NCBI GenBank assembly: GCA_014529385.2
Contig: CM043964.1
Coordinates: forward strand, 6,603,997-6,667,996
Direction: 5' to 3'
DNA length: 64,000 nt
Origin: Adiantum capillus-veneris
Taxonomy: Eukaryota > Streptophyta > Polypodiopsida > Polypodiales > Pteridaceae
Shown: positions 1-16,370 of the stretch, piece by piece
Layout: each line of letters begins with the position of its first letter
Numbering within the stretch: the stretch's first letter is position 1
Made by a program: the position numbers and the translations under genes
Notes under the pieces: model-generated
Seen by the model: only the letters and a program-made list of their open reading frames with translations
Told to the model about the DNA's origin: nothing
The model's database searches: none

Positions 1-702
<702 letters not shown>

Positions 703-829
703 TAGATAGATAGATGGATAGATTTTATTATCGTCTTCGGAAGTCAAATATGACCTATGGGACCAAAGTTACATGTGATGTAGTATGTGTATGGCTGATG
801 AGTGACTCTCGATGCTCCAAAATTGTAGT

Positions 830-3800
830 GATGAGAGTCGCAATGGAGAGCCCACACTTTGGCTGGGAGAGGAAATTGTGTAGGTCTAAGTTATGTGCAC
901 AATTGATTTGACTCTTCTCCATTGCCCCAACGCCCTATCTCGCATCGAAGGAAATAGGAGCTAAGCCGAATTGCTGCGATAGTGCGTATCGCGGACAAGG
1001 GAATAGGCTCAAGCATGTAAGTGTGAGTACGGTTTCCTCTCTCAGCGAAGAACATGGTTTTGTAGTTGGGGGCAATATAGGTGGTGTAATGTATGAAGCG
1101 TGACCCACTAGATTTCTCCCAAGCCGTAATACATTGGCGTTGTAGAAAAGCTTCATTCACTTGAGAGTCAATTGAAGCATCATGTAGCAAGTGTAATGCA
1201 TCCTATCTCCCAAACCACTTCTTTATGTCTTGCATCCATCCCGTGCTCAAGATCTTGCTTTTATGTGTCTTTTGAACTTTTTTGCTTGCTTCCCATGCAA
1301 TTGTAGGAAGTCGATGTGAGGGGTTTTGACGCATCTTTATCATGTACTCCACAACCCTTTCCATGCCCATAACCTCAATTGGAAGAGATCTTGACTCAAG
1401 AAGTAAGAGCATATATGGTGTTTGTGTCTTAACTTGGAGAAAGTTTGTAAGAAAACGCTTTTGGACATTCTCAAACTCTTTCCAAGTAGACTTTGAGATG
1501 CTCCCGCCCCACACTTCAACTCCATAAAGAAGAACCGGTGTCACCAATGCATCAAAAAGATACTTCTTGAGAACCCAACACTTGATGTTTCCCGCATTAC
1601 ACATGTTCTCAAATGCATAATATGCTCTCTTTCCCGCTTCCAAACGACGCATAGCACATTCATGCCACTTGTGATTGGATGGAACCTCAAGGCCAAGGTA
1701 CCTAAAGCTCTCAACAACTTCAAGTGTCTCGTTGTTGTACACAATGCATGGCTTCTCCTTATGGTTGGTTTTCACAAGCATAACCTTTGTTTTGGATTCA
1801 TTTACAATCAGCCCACTATGCAAGCAAAAGTTCTCAAGGACAACCATAATCTTTTGTGCATCTTCTAAAGTGTGTGCTAAAAGCACTACATCATCCGCAT
1901 ACAACAAAAGCATGATTACCGCATTGCAAATAGTGACCTCTTCAATGCCTTCTTCTTGCATAAAGTCAAGTACCATTTGTTCCAATTGATCGATGCATAG
2001 ACCAAAGAGAGTTGGTGATAATGGACATCCTTGTTTAACCCAATAGTGCTTACAAAAATTTCTGAAATTTCTCTTCCCATGCGCAATTGACAAATCACCT
2101 TCTCATAGATTCGAGAAACCGCAAGCATAAACTCACTTGGCACTTGGAGTTCTTCCATCCTTCTCCACAAATTGTTACGTGGAATCATATCAAAGGCTTT
2201 CTTAAAGTCCACAAAACAACAATACAATCGCTTGCCTTTCAACCGACTTTCCTCCATGAGAACACGAAGAGTGACAAGATGATCAATGGTGCTATGGCAT
2301 CGACGAAAACCCACTTGTCCCTTTGCACGCTTGTCATTCTCTTCAGCCCAATCACTCAATTTCATCTCCATTATGCACCCAAACAACTTTGCCATAAGAG
2401 ACCCAATCATTATAGTCCGGTAGTTGCTTACATTCTTTACATCCCCTCCTTTATGCAAAGGCTTAACCCAATTAGTACTCCAATCATAAGGCATACCATG
2501 TTGAAGTGCAAGGTTGAACATATCACACATCCACTCATGGGTAAAATCTCCCGTCCATTTGATCATCTCCGGCTTGATACCTTGAAGATCTCCCGCTTTG
2601 CGAGTGGCCAAATTTTCAAGCCCACCGCATACATCCTCAATAGTAAAAAAAGACGGCATACATGGGAGTGAACCATAAAATGGCATTTTTTCAGTATTTT
2701 CTTGCTCATATAATTGCCTACAATGTGTGTACATATCCACTAGACTCAAGTTACCAAAATTCTCAACCCGCTTGCCTCTCAAGTTTCTCCAAAATCTTCC
2801 ACATGCATGTGCCTTTTCTTGGACTTGAAATTCTTGTTGCTTTACTTCCCATCTTCTTCTCTTCTTTTGAATCAATGCCTCGTATGTACGCAAATGACTT
2901 TGATAGTTGTCTTTGTCCATAGTTGCATCAAGCTTTATCAAGGACTTTCGAGCATCTTGACATTCTTTATCAAACCACCTTTTGCGTGATCTATCTTTGT
3001 GGATACCATGGAGATGCTTTATGGCAAAGCATTCTTCCGCACAAGAACAAATAGCTTTCTTGAAAGCTTCCCATTTAGTTTCCAATGTTGCATCACATTG
3101 AAGCTTTGTCATCCATAATTTTTGCTCAACCATTTCAATGTACATTGGTGCCCGTTTGAAATCTATACATAGTGATAACTTCTCTTTCCTTTGGCTGAGA
3201 TTATCATGCTTAGTTGTTTCTCCACATGAAAGGTCAATACATAAGGTGCGATGGTCGGATTCCGGGGTCCATTGACCAAACATAAAACTCTTTATGCGAT
3301 ACATGATGGCTTCAGAGAGTAGCATATAGTCAATCACACTATCCCCATTATGTCTTCTACATGTAAATCCATTGGTTCCACTCCACAAAGATACACCATT
3401 GGCAATGAGCATACCCGTGCTATTACACATGTGTAAAAGTAACTTTCCATAGTGATCCGGCTCTTTCTCATCCATTGAAGTACGATCATACAAGTGAACT
3501 TCCTCCAACTCCCTTGAAATGTATGGCATATCAAATTGTTGAGTATCATGTTGCAATGTTTTTGCGCGAGCATTCATATCCCCAAATACAATAACATCAC
3601 CTTCACCTTTGAAATAAGCAATGTCCTCTTCCAAATCAGAAAATGGTTGATCTCTATCCATGCAAGCATAAAAGGGACAATCATGATGAGGAATGTAGCA
3701 ACCGGCTACAAAAATGGGTGCTCTTTTTGGTGTCATAATTTTCAGCCATACATAACGTTTGTACTCGTCATCTTTCACAATTGATACAAAATCTTCCAAT

Positions 3801-4024
3801 CCTTTCTTAACCATACATGCTAATCCTCCTTGTCCTCTTCGTTGCTTGAGATTCTTTGACCACATCAATGAATGTACATTGTAATCCTCCAAGCCGTTAA
3901 TCCTTTGTGTATCATGCTCCCAAGTTTCAACAAGAAGTACAACATCGGCTTTGCTTGTTAGTTCATCAATGCCAACCCCCGCATTCCATGGGTATCCATT
4001 ACAATTCCAAAAGCATATTTTCAA
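830..4024 (-). pseudogene. LINE ORF2 (APE endonuclease + reverse transcriptase), inactivated
   Basis: The endonuclease shows the usual stations in order: CFWNCNGYPW, LLVETWEHD, VAGCYIPH, VFGDMNAR, SVIDYMLL and ESDHRTLCIDL. The reverse transcriptase follows with NYRTIMIGSL, QVGFRRCHSTIDH, CFVDFKKAFDMIPR, QGCPLSPTLFGLCID and LLYADDVVLLAH (YADD at 1890-1901). Four lesions are visible against the sister copies. The expected start ATG is lost and a TAA lies just before the open frame, which begins at a TTG. One C is missing from a C4 run at 2039-2041, shifting frame inside the RT. TGG became TAG at 1203-1205. A ~100 bp deletion near 893 removes the CCHC motif. It is otherwise nearly intact. Confidence 0.9.
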
Positions 4025-4054
4025 TTATAACTCGGTCTCATAGGTCACGCATCC

Positions 4055-5005
4055 CTATTTGCTTGAGAGACTTGCCTCCTCCTTGGGCACATTTTCTTCA
4101 TGAGAGATCTCTTTGTTTTTATTATTCTTTTCCTCATATGCCTTGCGACGCATATTTTGTTGCTTAATAGTGCGATCTTCACATACAAAACATTTTGTAT
4201 CCCTCAAATAGATCCAACTATTATCAAGGATAATCTTTCGCTTGGTCTCATCCGGCATGGTGCATACAATTGGCCGTTCTCCCGAGCGAGGAGCTCCTTG
4301 CTTCCCCACTCTATGCACTCCATAGACCATAACTCCGGACATGCCAAAGTGGGTTTTGAAGAAATCTTCAATAACAATGGCAAGAGAAGGAGGTGTCTCT
4401 AACTTCTCTTCAGGAATTCCACGAATAACAATGTTCTTGGAACGTCGCTCCCGTTCCTTCAACTCCTCCACATCCACATTCTCAACATTCTTTGTTTGAA
4501 CCATAGCTTGCATGAGTGAGGAATTAGAAACCACATTGCTACCACATACATCAGCCCAAGACTTGTTTGTGCATACATTTTTCATGTCGCATACATCCCG
4601 GCTCATAGTGTCAAATTTCTCCTCTTTCAATACATGGTCATGGTCTACTTTGCTCATCCGCTCCTTCAAAGCATTCAAGTCCACAAAAGAGCGTTTACAT
4701 TCCTTGACTTCCTCTTCAAGTTGCATCAAACGTGTTGTTTGCATCTCAAGTGTCCTCTTGAGATTCTCATTCTCAACCACAAGTACCCTTAGTGTGCCAT
4801 TCTCCATTGCAAGTGCTCGTAAGTCTTCGCCTTGTTTGTTTACGGTCTCTTGCAATGATACCAAGTACGCCATGATCATGGTTTCCGATGTCGTTGGTTG
4901 GGTGGTTGTGTTGCTATCTCCATACTTAGGAGATTTTGGATCATTTTCCACAATGGTTGTGGACCTTGTTGAAGAAGAAGAACGCTTGCGAGTGCCGGAA
5001 GACAT
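4055..5005 (-). CDS. LINE ORF1 protein (coiled coil plus RRM-like domain), 316 aa
   Basis: This is the likely nucleic-acid-binding chaperone of the LINE ribonucleoprotein. Residues 1-40 are basic and Ser/Thr-rich. Residues 45-145 look like a coiled coil, with regular Leu in segments such as NLKRTLEMQTTRLMQLEEEV. Residues 189-255 contain KNIVIRGIPEE and a following basic stretch, as in the RRM-like domain of L1-type ORF1 proteins. The C-terminus is Lys/Glu-rich. The frame is open from ATG to stop. ORF2 follows after ~30 nt, the usual bicistronic order. The LINE ORF1 role is family knowledge; whether this copy is expressed is unknown. Confidence 0.85.
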   Translation of the reverse strand: MSSGTRKRSSSSTRSTTIVENDPKSPKYGDSNTTTQPTTSETMIMAYLVSLQETVNKQGEDLRALAMENGTLRVLVVENENLKRTLEMQTTRLMQLEEEVKECKRSFVDLNALKERMSKVDHDHVLKEEKFDTMSRDVCDMKNVCTNKSWADVCGSNVVSNSSLMQAMVQTKNVENVDVEELKERERRSKNIVIRGIPEEKLETPPSLAIVIEDFFKTHFGMSGVMVYGVHRVGKQGAPRSGERPIVCTMPDETKRKIILDNSWIYLRDTKCFVCEDRTIKQQNMRRKAYEEKNNKNKEISHEENVPKEEASLSSK

Positions 5006-5230
5006 TGTATGTAAAATAGGAGATGGGAATCAATTTTGTTGAACCTGTTCTCTTCCGAAATGCTGCTACAGAAACGCCTTCCATAACTCTGAAAATTTCT
5101 GTCTTTACATCAATGCGTAGAGGACTTCGTGCTCTTCGATTGAAGCTATAGATCACCCAAATCGGAGTTCGGATGAAGAAGTTATGATCAAAAGAGTGGA
5201 CTGCTGTCTACTAGGTCAAAAAACGGCTGC

Positions 5231-5233
<3 letters not shown>

Positions 5234-5298
<65 letters not shown>

Positions 5299-5759
5299 TC
5301 ATCTATACTATATATGAAAGAGGAATTCAGGCGGCCACGTGGTTGAAAATGGTTTTGTCTGGCCATACTTACCTGAGTGAGGTGATACCAATAGAACCGG
5401 CGAGTGTGCTCTGAGTTGGACCAAACAACGAGCGTGCCACACACACGCGCACAAAGTATGCGCAATTAAACGTGACGTGACAAGTCTTCTTGCTCTGCAA
5501 TGTTAATTGAAGAGAGTACATAGGCGCACGAGTGATTTAACACTGGCATCTGGATACTTTTGCAATATATGCGCATTGTGTCGCCTTGCAATTTTAGGGA
5601 AGAGATAACCAGCCTGCAACTTAGCCATATTAGAGTTTCCAGGTACCTTTGTAGTCACTACAACTTTCTCCATCGGCTCAGCAAGACACGATATTTTGAG
5701 GATGGTGCCCTTGCTTCTGCCTTCGATGCGTCCTTGCTTACTTGTGCCTTAGATTAGGA
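5234..5759. repeat. Array unit 1, right half
   Basis: It starts with (GA)n at 5234-5294 and continues through the usual right-half sequence to GATTAGGA. It is the continuation of the unit interrupted at position 696. Confidence 0.9.
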
Positions 5760-6895
<1,136 letters not shown>

Positions 6896-7185
6896 ACATA
6901 AATACAAGGGTATTTTGGTAACTTTTGAAATTTGGGAGATATTTTGGGAATTTCCACAAATTAGAGGGGTATTTTGGTTTGGTAATTTCACCAAAAAAAA
7001 TCAATCAGACGTTTGCTTTGGGGGAGAATTTTTTTCAAGATAGATGATTTTTTTTGCAATTTAACTCTATTTTCTTGAATTTTCCAAGCGGACTTTCTCC
7101 TTCTCCCCGTCCCTTCAATCCGTTGTTTTGATTGTTCAATTCGATTGGTCAAAGCTTAGTTGACGTACTTTTCTCGAACACTGAT

Positions 7186-7262
<77 letters not shown>

Positions 7263-7297
7263 AGAGAGATGACTGAGAGAGAGAGAGAGATGAGAGA

Positions 7298-7339
<42 letters not shown>

Positions 7340-7355
7340 GAGAGAGAGAGAGAGA
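6896..7355. repeat. Array unit 3, left part (rest at 10854-11607)
   Basis: It carries the AT-rich block, (CA)n and a long impure (GA)n at about 7219-7355. A subfamily B LINE is inserted in this first (GA)n tract. The unit resumes at 10854 with a short (GA)n followed by TTTAAGCATCTACTCC. Confidence 0.9.
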
Positions 7356-10300
7356 GAGATAGATAGATAGATAGTTCTATTATCGTCCTGGGAGGTCAAA
7401 TTTGACCTATGGGACCAAATGAACATGTCACGTGGTGTGAGTGGAGTTCATAAGTGACTCTCGATGCTCAAAAATGGCTGAAATGAGCGTCGCAATAGAG
7501 AGTCCACATCGTGGTTGGGAGAGGAAGGTATGTAGGGAGAGCTCATGGCTGAATATATGGGGAAAAGAGGACCTAATGTGGTCAAAAGCTGAGCACTCAA
7601 GTAGTGTGTGGTACTCACTCTCTCGCACTTGACGAGGGCATAAGGTGCAAAGTCGATGACACTCCTCGCCAGTGCCCCAACGTCCTGTCTCGCAGCGTAG
7701 AGAATGGGAGCTAAGACGAATGGAGGCAATGGTGCGGATCGCACTCAACGGGATGGGCTCAAGGATGTAGGAAGGGGTTCGGTTATCTCGTTGCGAGGAA
7801 GAAGAGAGATTTGTAGTTTGGGGCAACGGTGTGTGGTGTAATGGCTGAAGCGAGAACCTCCAGATTTCTCCCAAGCCATGATACATTGGCGTTGTAAGAG
7901 GCCTCATTAACTTGGGAGGTCGATCGACGCATCCTTGACCAAGTGACATGCATCCCATCTTCCAAACCATTTCTTGATATCAAGCATCCACCCCGAACTT
8001 AGTATTTTGCTCTTGCATGTCTTTTGAACCTTTTGACTTGCTTCATATGCGATTCTAGGAAGTCGATGCAAAGGGTACATTGTGTCTTACGCATGTACTC
8101 CACAAACCCTTTCCATGCCCAAGACCTCAATGGGAAGCGATCGGACTCAAAAGAAAGAGCAGCATGTAGGGTGTTTGTGTCTTGACTTGGAGAAAGTTGG
8201 TGAGAAAACGCTTTTGGACATTCTCAAACTCTTTCCAAGTGACTTCCCGATGCTTCACCCCACACCTCCACTCCATAAAGAAGCACCCGTGTGTCACCAT
8301 GTGCAAAGAGGTACTTTTTGGAGCCCAACACTTGATCTCTCCTGCATTTGCACATGTTCTCAAATGCATAATAAGCCCTCTTTCCGGCTTCCAAGCGACG
8401 CATTGCACAATCCTTCCATTTATGATTGGATGGAACCTCAAGGCCAAGGTACTTGAAGTGATCTACCACTTCAAGTTTCTCATTGTTGTATACAATGCAT
8501 GGATTTTCGTCATTGAGGGTCTTTACAAGCATAACCTTGGTTTTGGATCCATTCACGATCAGCCCGCTATGTAGGCAAAAGCGTTCCAAGACACTCATAA
8601 GCTTTTGTGCATCTTCTAAGGTATGTGCCAAGAGCACTACATCATCGGCATAAAGCAAAAGCATGATCACTGCATTTCCAATCTTAACCTCTTCTATGCT
8701 TCTTGCTGCATAAAATCAAGAACCATGTATTCCAATTCATCAATGAGTAGCCCAAAGAGGGTTGGGGAAAGTGGGCATCCTTGTTTGACACCAATAGTGC
8801 TTGCAAAAATTCTGAAATTCCATCTCCCATACGTAATCGACATATCACTTTTTGGTAGATGCGAAAGACTGCATGCATAAATTCTCTCGGCACTTGAAGG
8901 CTTTGCATACGTCTCCAAAGATTTCCTCGCGGTACCATGTCAAAAGCTTTCTTGAAATCCACAAAGCAACAATACAACTTTTTTCCTTTCAATCGAGACG
9001 CTTCCATAAGAACTCGAAGAGTGACAGGTGATCAATAGTGCTATGATGCTTTCGAAAACCTGCTTGGCCAAGCGCACGTTTGCCATTCTTTTCAGCCCAT
9101 TCACTTATCTTCATCTCCATGATACATCCAAATAACTTTGCCATCAAAGAACAACCATTATAGTGCGATAGTTGTTCACATTGTTTACATCTCCTCCTTT
9201 GTGCAAAGGTTTGATCCAATTTGCACTCCAATCATGAGGCATGCCATACTGAAGTGCAAGGTTAAACATATCGCATATCCAATATCGTGTTTTCTTACTT
9301 GTCCATTTAATCATTTCAGCCTTGACACCTTGAAGGTCACCTGCCTTGCGAGTAGCAAGTTTCTAAGCGCGCGGCATACATCTTCAATGGTAAAGAAGGG
9401 AGACATAAATGGAAGGGAGCTACAACCCTCCATCTTATCAACATTGGGTTGCTCATAGAGGTTCTTACAATGCATATACATATCCTCAAGAGTCAAGTCA
9501 CCAAAGCTCTCAACGCGCTTGCCTTTTAGATTTTGCCCAAAACTTGCCACATGCATGTGCTTTCTCTTGTGCTAAAAGAAGTTGTTTTTCGACTTCCCAC
9601 CTTCTCCTCTTCTTTTGAACAAGTGCTTTGTATGTGTGTGAACATTCCAAGTAAACTTCCTTGTCTTTGATTGCATCCAATCTTAGCAAGTGTTTTCGGG
9701 CTTGACTACATTCCATGTCAAACCATTTCTTCTTGGTGCTACCCTTCTTAGACCTTTTGCAAGACATGTGTTTCGCCGAAAAGCATTCCTTCGCACAAGA
9801 GAAAATTACTTCTTTGAAAACTTTCCACTTGCATTCTAATGTTGGGCTCCCTTGATGCTCTATCATGCTTAACATTTGGTCCACCATATCAGCATATATA
9901 AGTGCTCGTTTGAAGTCTAGACGTAGGTACAAATGATTCACATCATGATTGGAGGCTACATGCTCGGGCGTTTACCACACTTGAGGTCAATACATAACAT
10001 CCTATGATCCGATTCCGGATTCCATTCACCAAGTGTAAAGCTTTGTATGCATTCTAGAGTGCTTCTGAGAACAACATATAGTCAATCACGCTAGCACCAT
10101 TGTGCTTTCTACATGTAAAGTCATTGGTGCCTTGCCATAGAGATACACCTTTGCAATGAGCATTCCGGTACTATTGCACATATGTAGAAGTGACTTTCCA
10201 TAGTGATCCACTTCTTTTGCATCATTAGAACTTCGATTATACATGTATGAGTCATCACTCTTCTTGATACATGCGGCATGTCGACTTGTTGTGTGTCGTG

Positions 10301-10853
10301 TTGTAACATATTTGTGCGAGCATTCATGTCTCCAAAAACAATGACTTCACTTGATCCTTGTAATAAGCAATGTCTTCCTCTAGTTCAACAAAGGGCTGAT
10401 CTCTATCCATATTCAAGCGAGCATAAAAGTTGGAGTCATAGTGAGGAATGTAGCAGCCGGCCACAAACATGACTTGACCATTTGGTGGGCTGATTTTCAG
10501 CCATAAGTAGCGTTTATACTTATCTTCTTTGACAATGGAAACATCTTTCAAACCCTTTTTGGTCATACATGCTATGCCTCCTTGGCCTCTTCGTTGCTTT
10601 GCATTTTTGGCCCACATCAAAGAATGTACATCGTATTTGTCAAATCCAAGAATTCGTTGCGCATCATGCTCCCATGTTTCGACAAGAAGTATCACATCAG
10701 AGTCATTGGTAAGCTCATCAATGCCAATTCCCGCATTCCATGGATACCCGTTACAATTCCAAAAGCTTATTCGCAAGCGTGAGTTGGTCTCATAGATCAT
10801 GTGTCCCTATTTGTTGGGTGGACTTGCATCCTCCTCAAGTGCCTTTTCTTCTT
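7356..10853 (-). mobile_element. LINE copy B1, 5'-truncated, in a (GA)n tract
   Basis: Diverged second subfamily of the same LINE, ~3.5 kb. Its 3' end reads TCTATTATCGTCCTGGGAGG in plus sense next to GATA steps and (GA)n. Its 5' end stops within the last codons of ORF1, at CTTCTT directly followed by (GA)n, consistent with 5' truncation. It interrupts the first (GA)n of array unit 3, a different tract from the one used by A1. Confidence 0.92.
7428..10800 (-). pseudogene. LINE ORF2, subfamily B, multiply frameshifted
   Basis: Fragments in order on the minus strand are: endonuclease 10800-10324 (SFWNCNGYPW, LLVETWEHD, VAGCYIPHYD), a middle part 10327-9311, RT 9231-8224 (CCFVDFKKAFDMVPR, QGCPLSPTLFGLLID, LLYADDVVLLAH, YLGLEVPSN) and the C-terminus 7970-7428 with the CCHC motif CTLCPRQVRESEYHTLLEC (C-x2-C-x9-H-x4-C). 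This copy keeps an ATG at the ORF2 start (10800), which A1 has lost. Many small indels break the frame, so it looks older than A1. Confidence 0.9.
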
Positions 10854-11087
10854 GAGAGAGAGAGAGAGAGAGAGTTTAAGCATCTACTCCCTGTGTTTGA
10901 GAAAAATCATTTTTCCACACATACAAAATTCATTTCCTTGATTTTGTCAAGAGGAAGTTTTAGAAAATTATGCTTTTTTTCTGGAGTTTCACACTTTTTT
11001 CTCTATTTTGGTCCGGAATTTCTCCTTTTCCCCTTGCCTTCAGCCAGCTATGTTCCCTGCAGCCCTGACGACCTAGGTGAATAGTGC

Positions 11088-11145
<58 letters not shown>

Positions 11146-11607
11146 TCATCTATACTATATATGAAAGAGGAATTCAGGCGGCCACGTGGTTGAAAATGGT
11201 TTCGTCTGGCCATACTTGCCTGAGTGAGGTGATACCAATAGAACCGGCGAGTGTGCTCTGAGTTGGACCAAACAACGAGCGTGACACACACACGCGCACA
11301 AAGTTTGCGCAATTAAACGCAACGTGACACGTCTTCTTGCTCTGCAATGTTAATTGAAGAGAGTACATAGGCGCACGAGTGATTTAACACTGGCATCTGG
11401 ATACTTTTGCAATATATGCGCATTGTGTCACCTTGCAATTTTAGGGAAGAGATAACGAGCCTGCAACTTAGCCATATTAGAGTTTCCAGGTACTTTGTAG
11501 TCACTACAACTTTCTCCCATCGGCTCAGCAAGACACGATATTTTGAGGATGGTGCCCTTGCTTCTGCCTTCGATGTGTCCTTGCTTACTTGTGCCTTAGA
11601 TTAGGGA
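10854..11607. repeat. Array unit 3, right part
   Basis: It starts with a short (GA)n (10854-10875), then the spacer, the second (GA)n (about 11090-11141) and the right half. It is the continuation of the unit broken at 7355. Confidence 0.9.
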
Positions 11608-11968
11608 ACATAAATACAAGGGTATTTTGGTAACTTTTGAAATTTGGGAGATATTTTGGGAATTTCCACAAATTAGAGGGGTATTTTGGTTTGGTAATTT
11701 CACCAAAAAAAATCAATCAGACGTTTGCTTTGGGGGAGAATTTTTTTCAAAATAGATGATTTTTTTTGCAATTTAACTCTATTTTCTTGAATTTTCCAAG
11801 CGGACTTTCTCCTTCTCCCCGTCCCTTCAATCCGCTGTTTTGATTGTTCAATTCGATTGGTCAAAGATTAGTTGACGTACTTTTCTCGAACACTGATGCA
11901 CACACACACACACACACACACACACACCACACAGAGAGACAGAGAGAGAGAGAGAGGAGAGAGAAGAG

Positions 11969-12055
<87 letters not shown>

Positions 12056-12267
12056 AGTTAAGCATCTACTCCCTGTGTTTGAGAAAATCATTTTTCCACA
12101 CATACAAAATTCTTTTCCTTGATTTTGTCAGAGGAAGTTTTAGAAAAATATGCTTTTTTTCTGGAGTTTCACACTTTTTTCTCTTTTTGGGCCGGAATTT
12201 CTCTTTTCCCCTTGCCTTCAGCCAGCTATGTTCCCTGCAGCCCTGACGACCTAGGTGAATAGTGCGT

Positions 12268-12334
<67 letters not shown>

Positions 12335-12795
12335 TCATCTATACTATATATGAAAGAGGAATTCAGGCGGCCACGTGGTTGAAAATGGTTTCGTCTGGCC
12401 ATACTTGCCTGAGTGAGGTGATACCAATAGAACCGGCGAGTGTGCTCTGAGTTGGACCAAACAACGAGCGTGACACACACACGCGCACAAAGTTTGCGCA
12501 ATTAAACGCGACGTGACACGTCTTCTTGCTCTGCAATGTTAATTGAAGAGAGTACATAGGCGCACGAGTGATTTAACACTGGCATCTGGATACTTTTGCA
12601 ATATATGCGCATTGTGTCGCCTTGCAATTTTAGGGAAGAGATAACCAGCCTACAACTTAGCCATATTAGAGTTTCCAGGTACCTTTGTAGTCACTACAAC
12701 TTTCTCCATCGGCTCAGCAAGACACGATATTTTGAGGATGGTGCCCTTGCTTCTGCCTTCGATGCGTCCTTGCTTACTTGTGCCTTAGATTAGGA
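11608..12795. repeat. Array unit 4, complete (1188 bp)
   Basis: The first GA tract is long (about 11933-12053) and contains AGAAGAGGCGAG impurities; this accounts for most of the extra length. Confidence 0.92.
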
Positions 12796-13105
12796 ACATA
12801 AATACAAGGGTATTTTGGTAACTTTTGAAATTTGGGAGATATTTTGGGAATTTCCACAAATTAGAGGGGTATTTTGGTTTGGTAATTTCACCAAAAAATC
12901 AATCAGATTCTTTTTGCTTTGGGGGAGAATTTTTTTCAAGATAGATGATTTTTTTTGCAACTTAACTCTATTTTCTTGAATTTTCCAAGCGGACTTTCTC
13001 CTTCTCCCGTCCCTTCAATCCGCTGTTTTGATTGTTCAATTCGATTGGTCAAAGCTTAGTTGACTTACTTTTCTCGAACACTGATGCACACCACACACAC
13101 ACACA

Positions 13106-13203
<98 letters not shown>

Positions 13204-13411
13204 AAGCATCTACTCCCTGTGTTTGAGAAAAATCATTTTTCCACACATACAAAATTCATTTCCTTGATTTTTGTCAAGAGGAAGTTTTAGAAAATTATGC
13301 TTTTTTCTGGAGTTTCACACTTTTTTCTCTATTTTGGGCCGGAATTTCTCCTTTTCCCTTGCCTTCAGCAGCTATGTTCCTGCAGCCCCGACGACCTAGG
13401 TGAATAGTGCG

Positions 13412-13492
<81 letters not shown>

Positions 13493-13954
13493 TGGTCATC
13501 TATACTATATATGAAAGAGGAATTCAGGCGGCCACGTGGTTGAAAATGGTTTCGTCTGGCCATACTTGCCTGAGTGAGGTGATACCAATAGAACGGCGAG
13601 TGTGCTCTGAGTTGGACCAAACAACGAGCGTGACACACACACGCGCACAAAGTTTGCGCAATTAAACGCGACGTGACACGTCTTCTTGCTCTGCAATGTT
13701 AATTGAAGAGAGTACATAGGCGCACGAGTGATTTAACACTGGCATCTGGATACTTTTGCAATATATGCGCATTGTGTCGCCTTGCAATTTTAGGGAAGAG
13801 ATAACCAGCCTACAACTTAGCCATATTAGAGTTTCCAGGTACCTTTGTAGTCACTACAACTTCTCCATCGGCTCAGCAAGACACGATATTTTGAGGATGG
13901 TGCCCTTGCTTCTGCCTTCGATGCGTCCTTGCTTACTTGTGCCTTAGATTAGGA
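12796..13954. repeat. Array unit 5, complete (1159 bp)
   Basis: The unit is complete, with an extended (CA)n at about 13087-13152 interrupted by ACCACA steps. Confidence 0.92.
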
Positions 13955-14291
13955 ACATAAATACAAGGGTATTTTGGTAACTTTTGAAATTTGGGAGATA
14001 TTTTGGGAATTTCCACAAATTAGAGGGGTATTTTGGTTTGGTAATTTCACAAAAAAAATCAATCAGCGTTTGCTTTGGGGGAGAATTTTTTTCAAGATAG
14101 ATGATTTTTTTTGCAATTTAACTCTATTTTCTTGAATTTTCCAAGCGGACTTTCTCCTTCTCCCGTCCCTTCAATCCGCTGTTTTGATTTTCAATTCGAT
14201 TGGTCAAAGCTTAGTTGACGTACTTTTCTCGAACCACTGATGCACACACACACACACACACACACACAGAGAAGAGAGAGAGAGAGAGAGG

Positions 14292-14351
<60 letters not shown>

Positions 14352-14579
14352 AAGCATCTACTCCTGTGTTTGAGAAAAAATCATTTTTCCACACATACAA
14401 ATTCATTTCTGATTTTGTCAAGAGGAAGTTTTAGAAAATTATGCTTTTTTTCTGGAGTTTCACACTTTTTTCTCTATTTTGGGCCGGAATTTCTCCTTTT
14501 CCCTTGCCTTCAGCCAGCTATGTTCCTGCAGCCCCGACGACCTAGGTGAATAGTGCGTAGAGAGAGAGAGAGAGAGGAG

Positions 14580-14627
<48 letters not shown>

Positions 14628-14870
14628 GAGAGAGAGATGGTCATCTATACTATATATGAAAGAGGAATTCAGGCGGCCACGTGGTTGAAAATGGGCCTTG
14701 CAATTTTAGGAAGAGATAACCAGCCTACAACTTAGCCATATTAGAGTTTCCAGGTACCTTGTAGTCACTACAACTATCTCCATCGGCTCTAGCAAGACAC
14801 GATATTTTGAGGATGGTGCCCTTGCTTCTGCCTTCGATGCGTCCTTGCTTACTTGTGCCTTAGATTAGGA
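13955..14870. repeat. Array unit 6, with ~235 bp internal deletion
   Basis: The right half lacks the segment between GTGGTTGAAAATGG and CCTTGCAATTTT. The deletion junction is near 14694. Elsewhere the unit matches its neighbours. Confidence 0.9.
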
Positions 14871-16003
<1,133 letters not shown>

Positions 16004-16319
16004 ACATAAATACAAGGGTATTTTGGTAACTTTTTGAAATTTGGGAGATATTTTGGGAATTTCCACAAATTAGAGGGTATTTTGGTTTGGTCTTTTCACC
16101 AAAAAAAATCAATTAGACTTTGCTTTGGGGAGAATTTTTTTCAAGATAGATGATTTTTTTTTTGCAATTTAACTCTATTTTCTTTGAATTTTTCAAGCGG
16201 ACTTTCTCCTTCTCCCGTCCCTTCAATCCGCTGTTTTGATTGTTTAATTCGATTGGTCAAAGCTTAGTTGACGTACTTTTCTCGAACACTGATGCACACA
16301 CACACACACACACACACAC

Positions 16320-16370
<51 letters not shown>

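Larger units (their letters stand above)
697..5233 (-). mobile_element. LINE copy A1, near full length, in a (GA)n tract
   Basis: Non-LTR retrotransposon of ~4.5 kb on the minus strand. In element order it has a ~228 bp 5' leader, ORF1 (5005-4055), a ~30 nt gap, ORF2 (endonuclease, reverse transcriptase, CCHC end), a short 3' region and a tail that reads (ATCT)n. There is no poly(A). Both ends join (GA)n: 634-696 on the 3' side and 5234-5294 on the 5' side, splitting array unit 1. The 5' end reads CAGTGCAGCCGTTTTTTG. It is the only copy in the window with ORF1. Confidence 0.93.

Noticed and set aside
1342-2989. Plus-strand open frames over the LINE
   Set aside because: They are antisense shadows of ORF2; all protein motifs are on the minus strand.
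5560-5757. 65-codon frame starting MQYMRIVSPCNFREE, repeated in several units
   Set aside because: It recurs only because the satellite unit recurs. Indels in units 3, 5 and 7 change it freely, so it is not under coding constraint.
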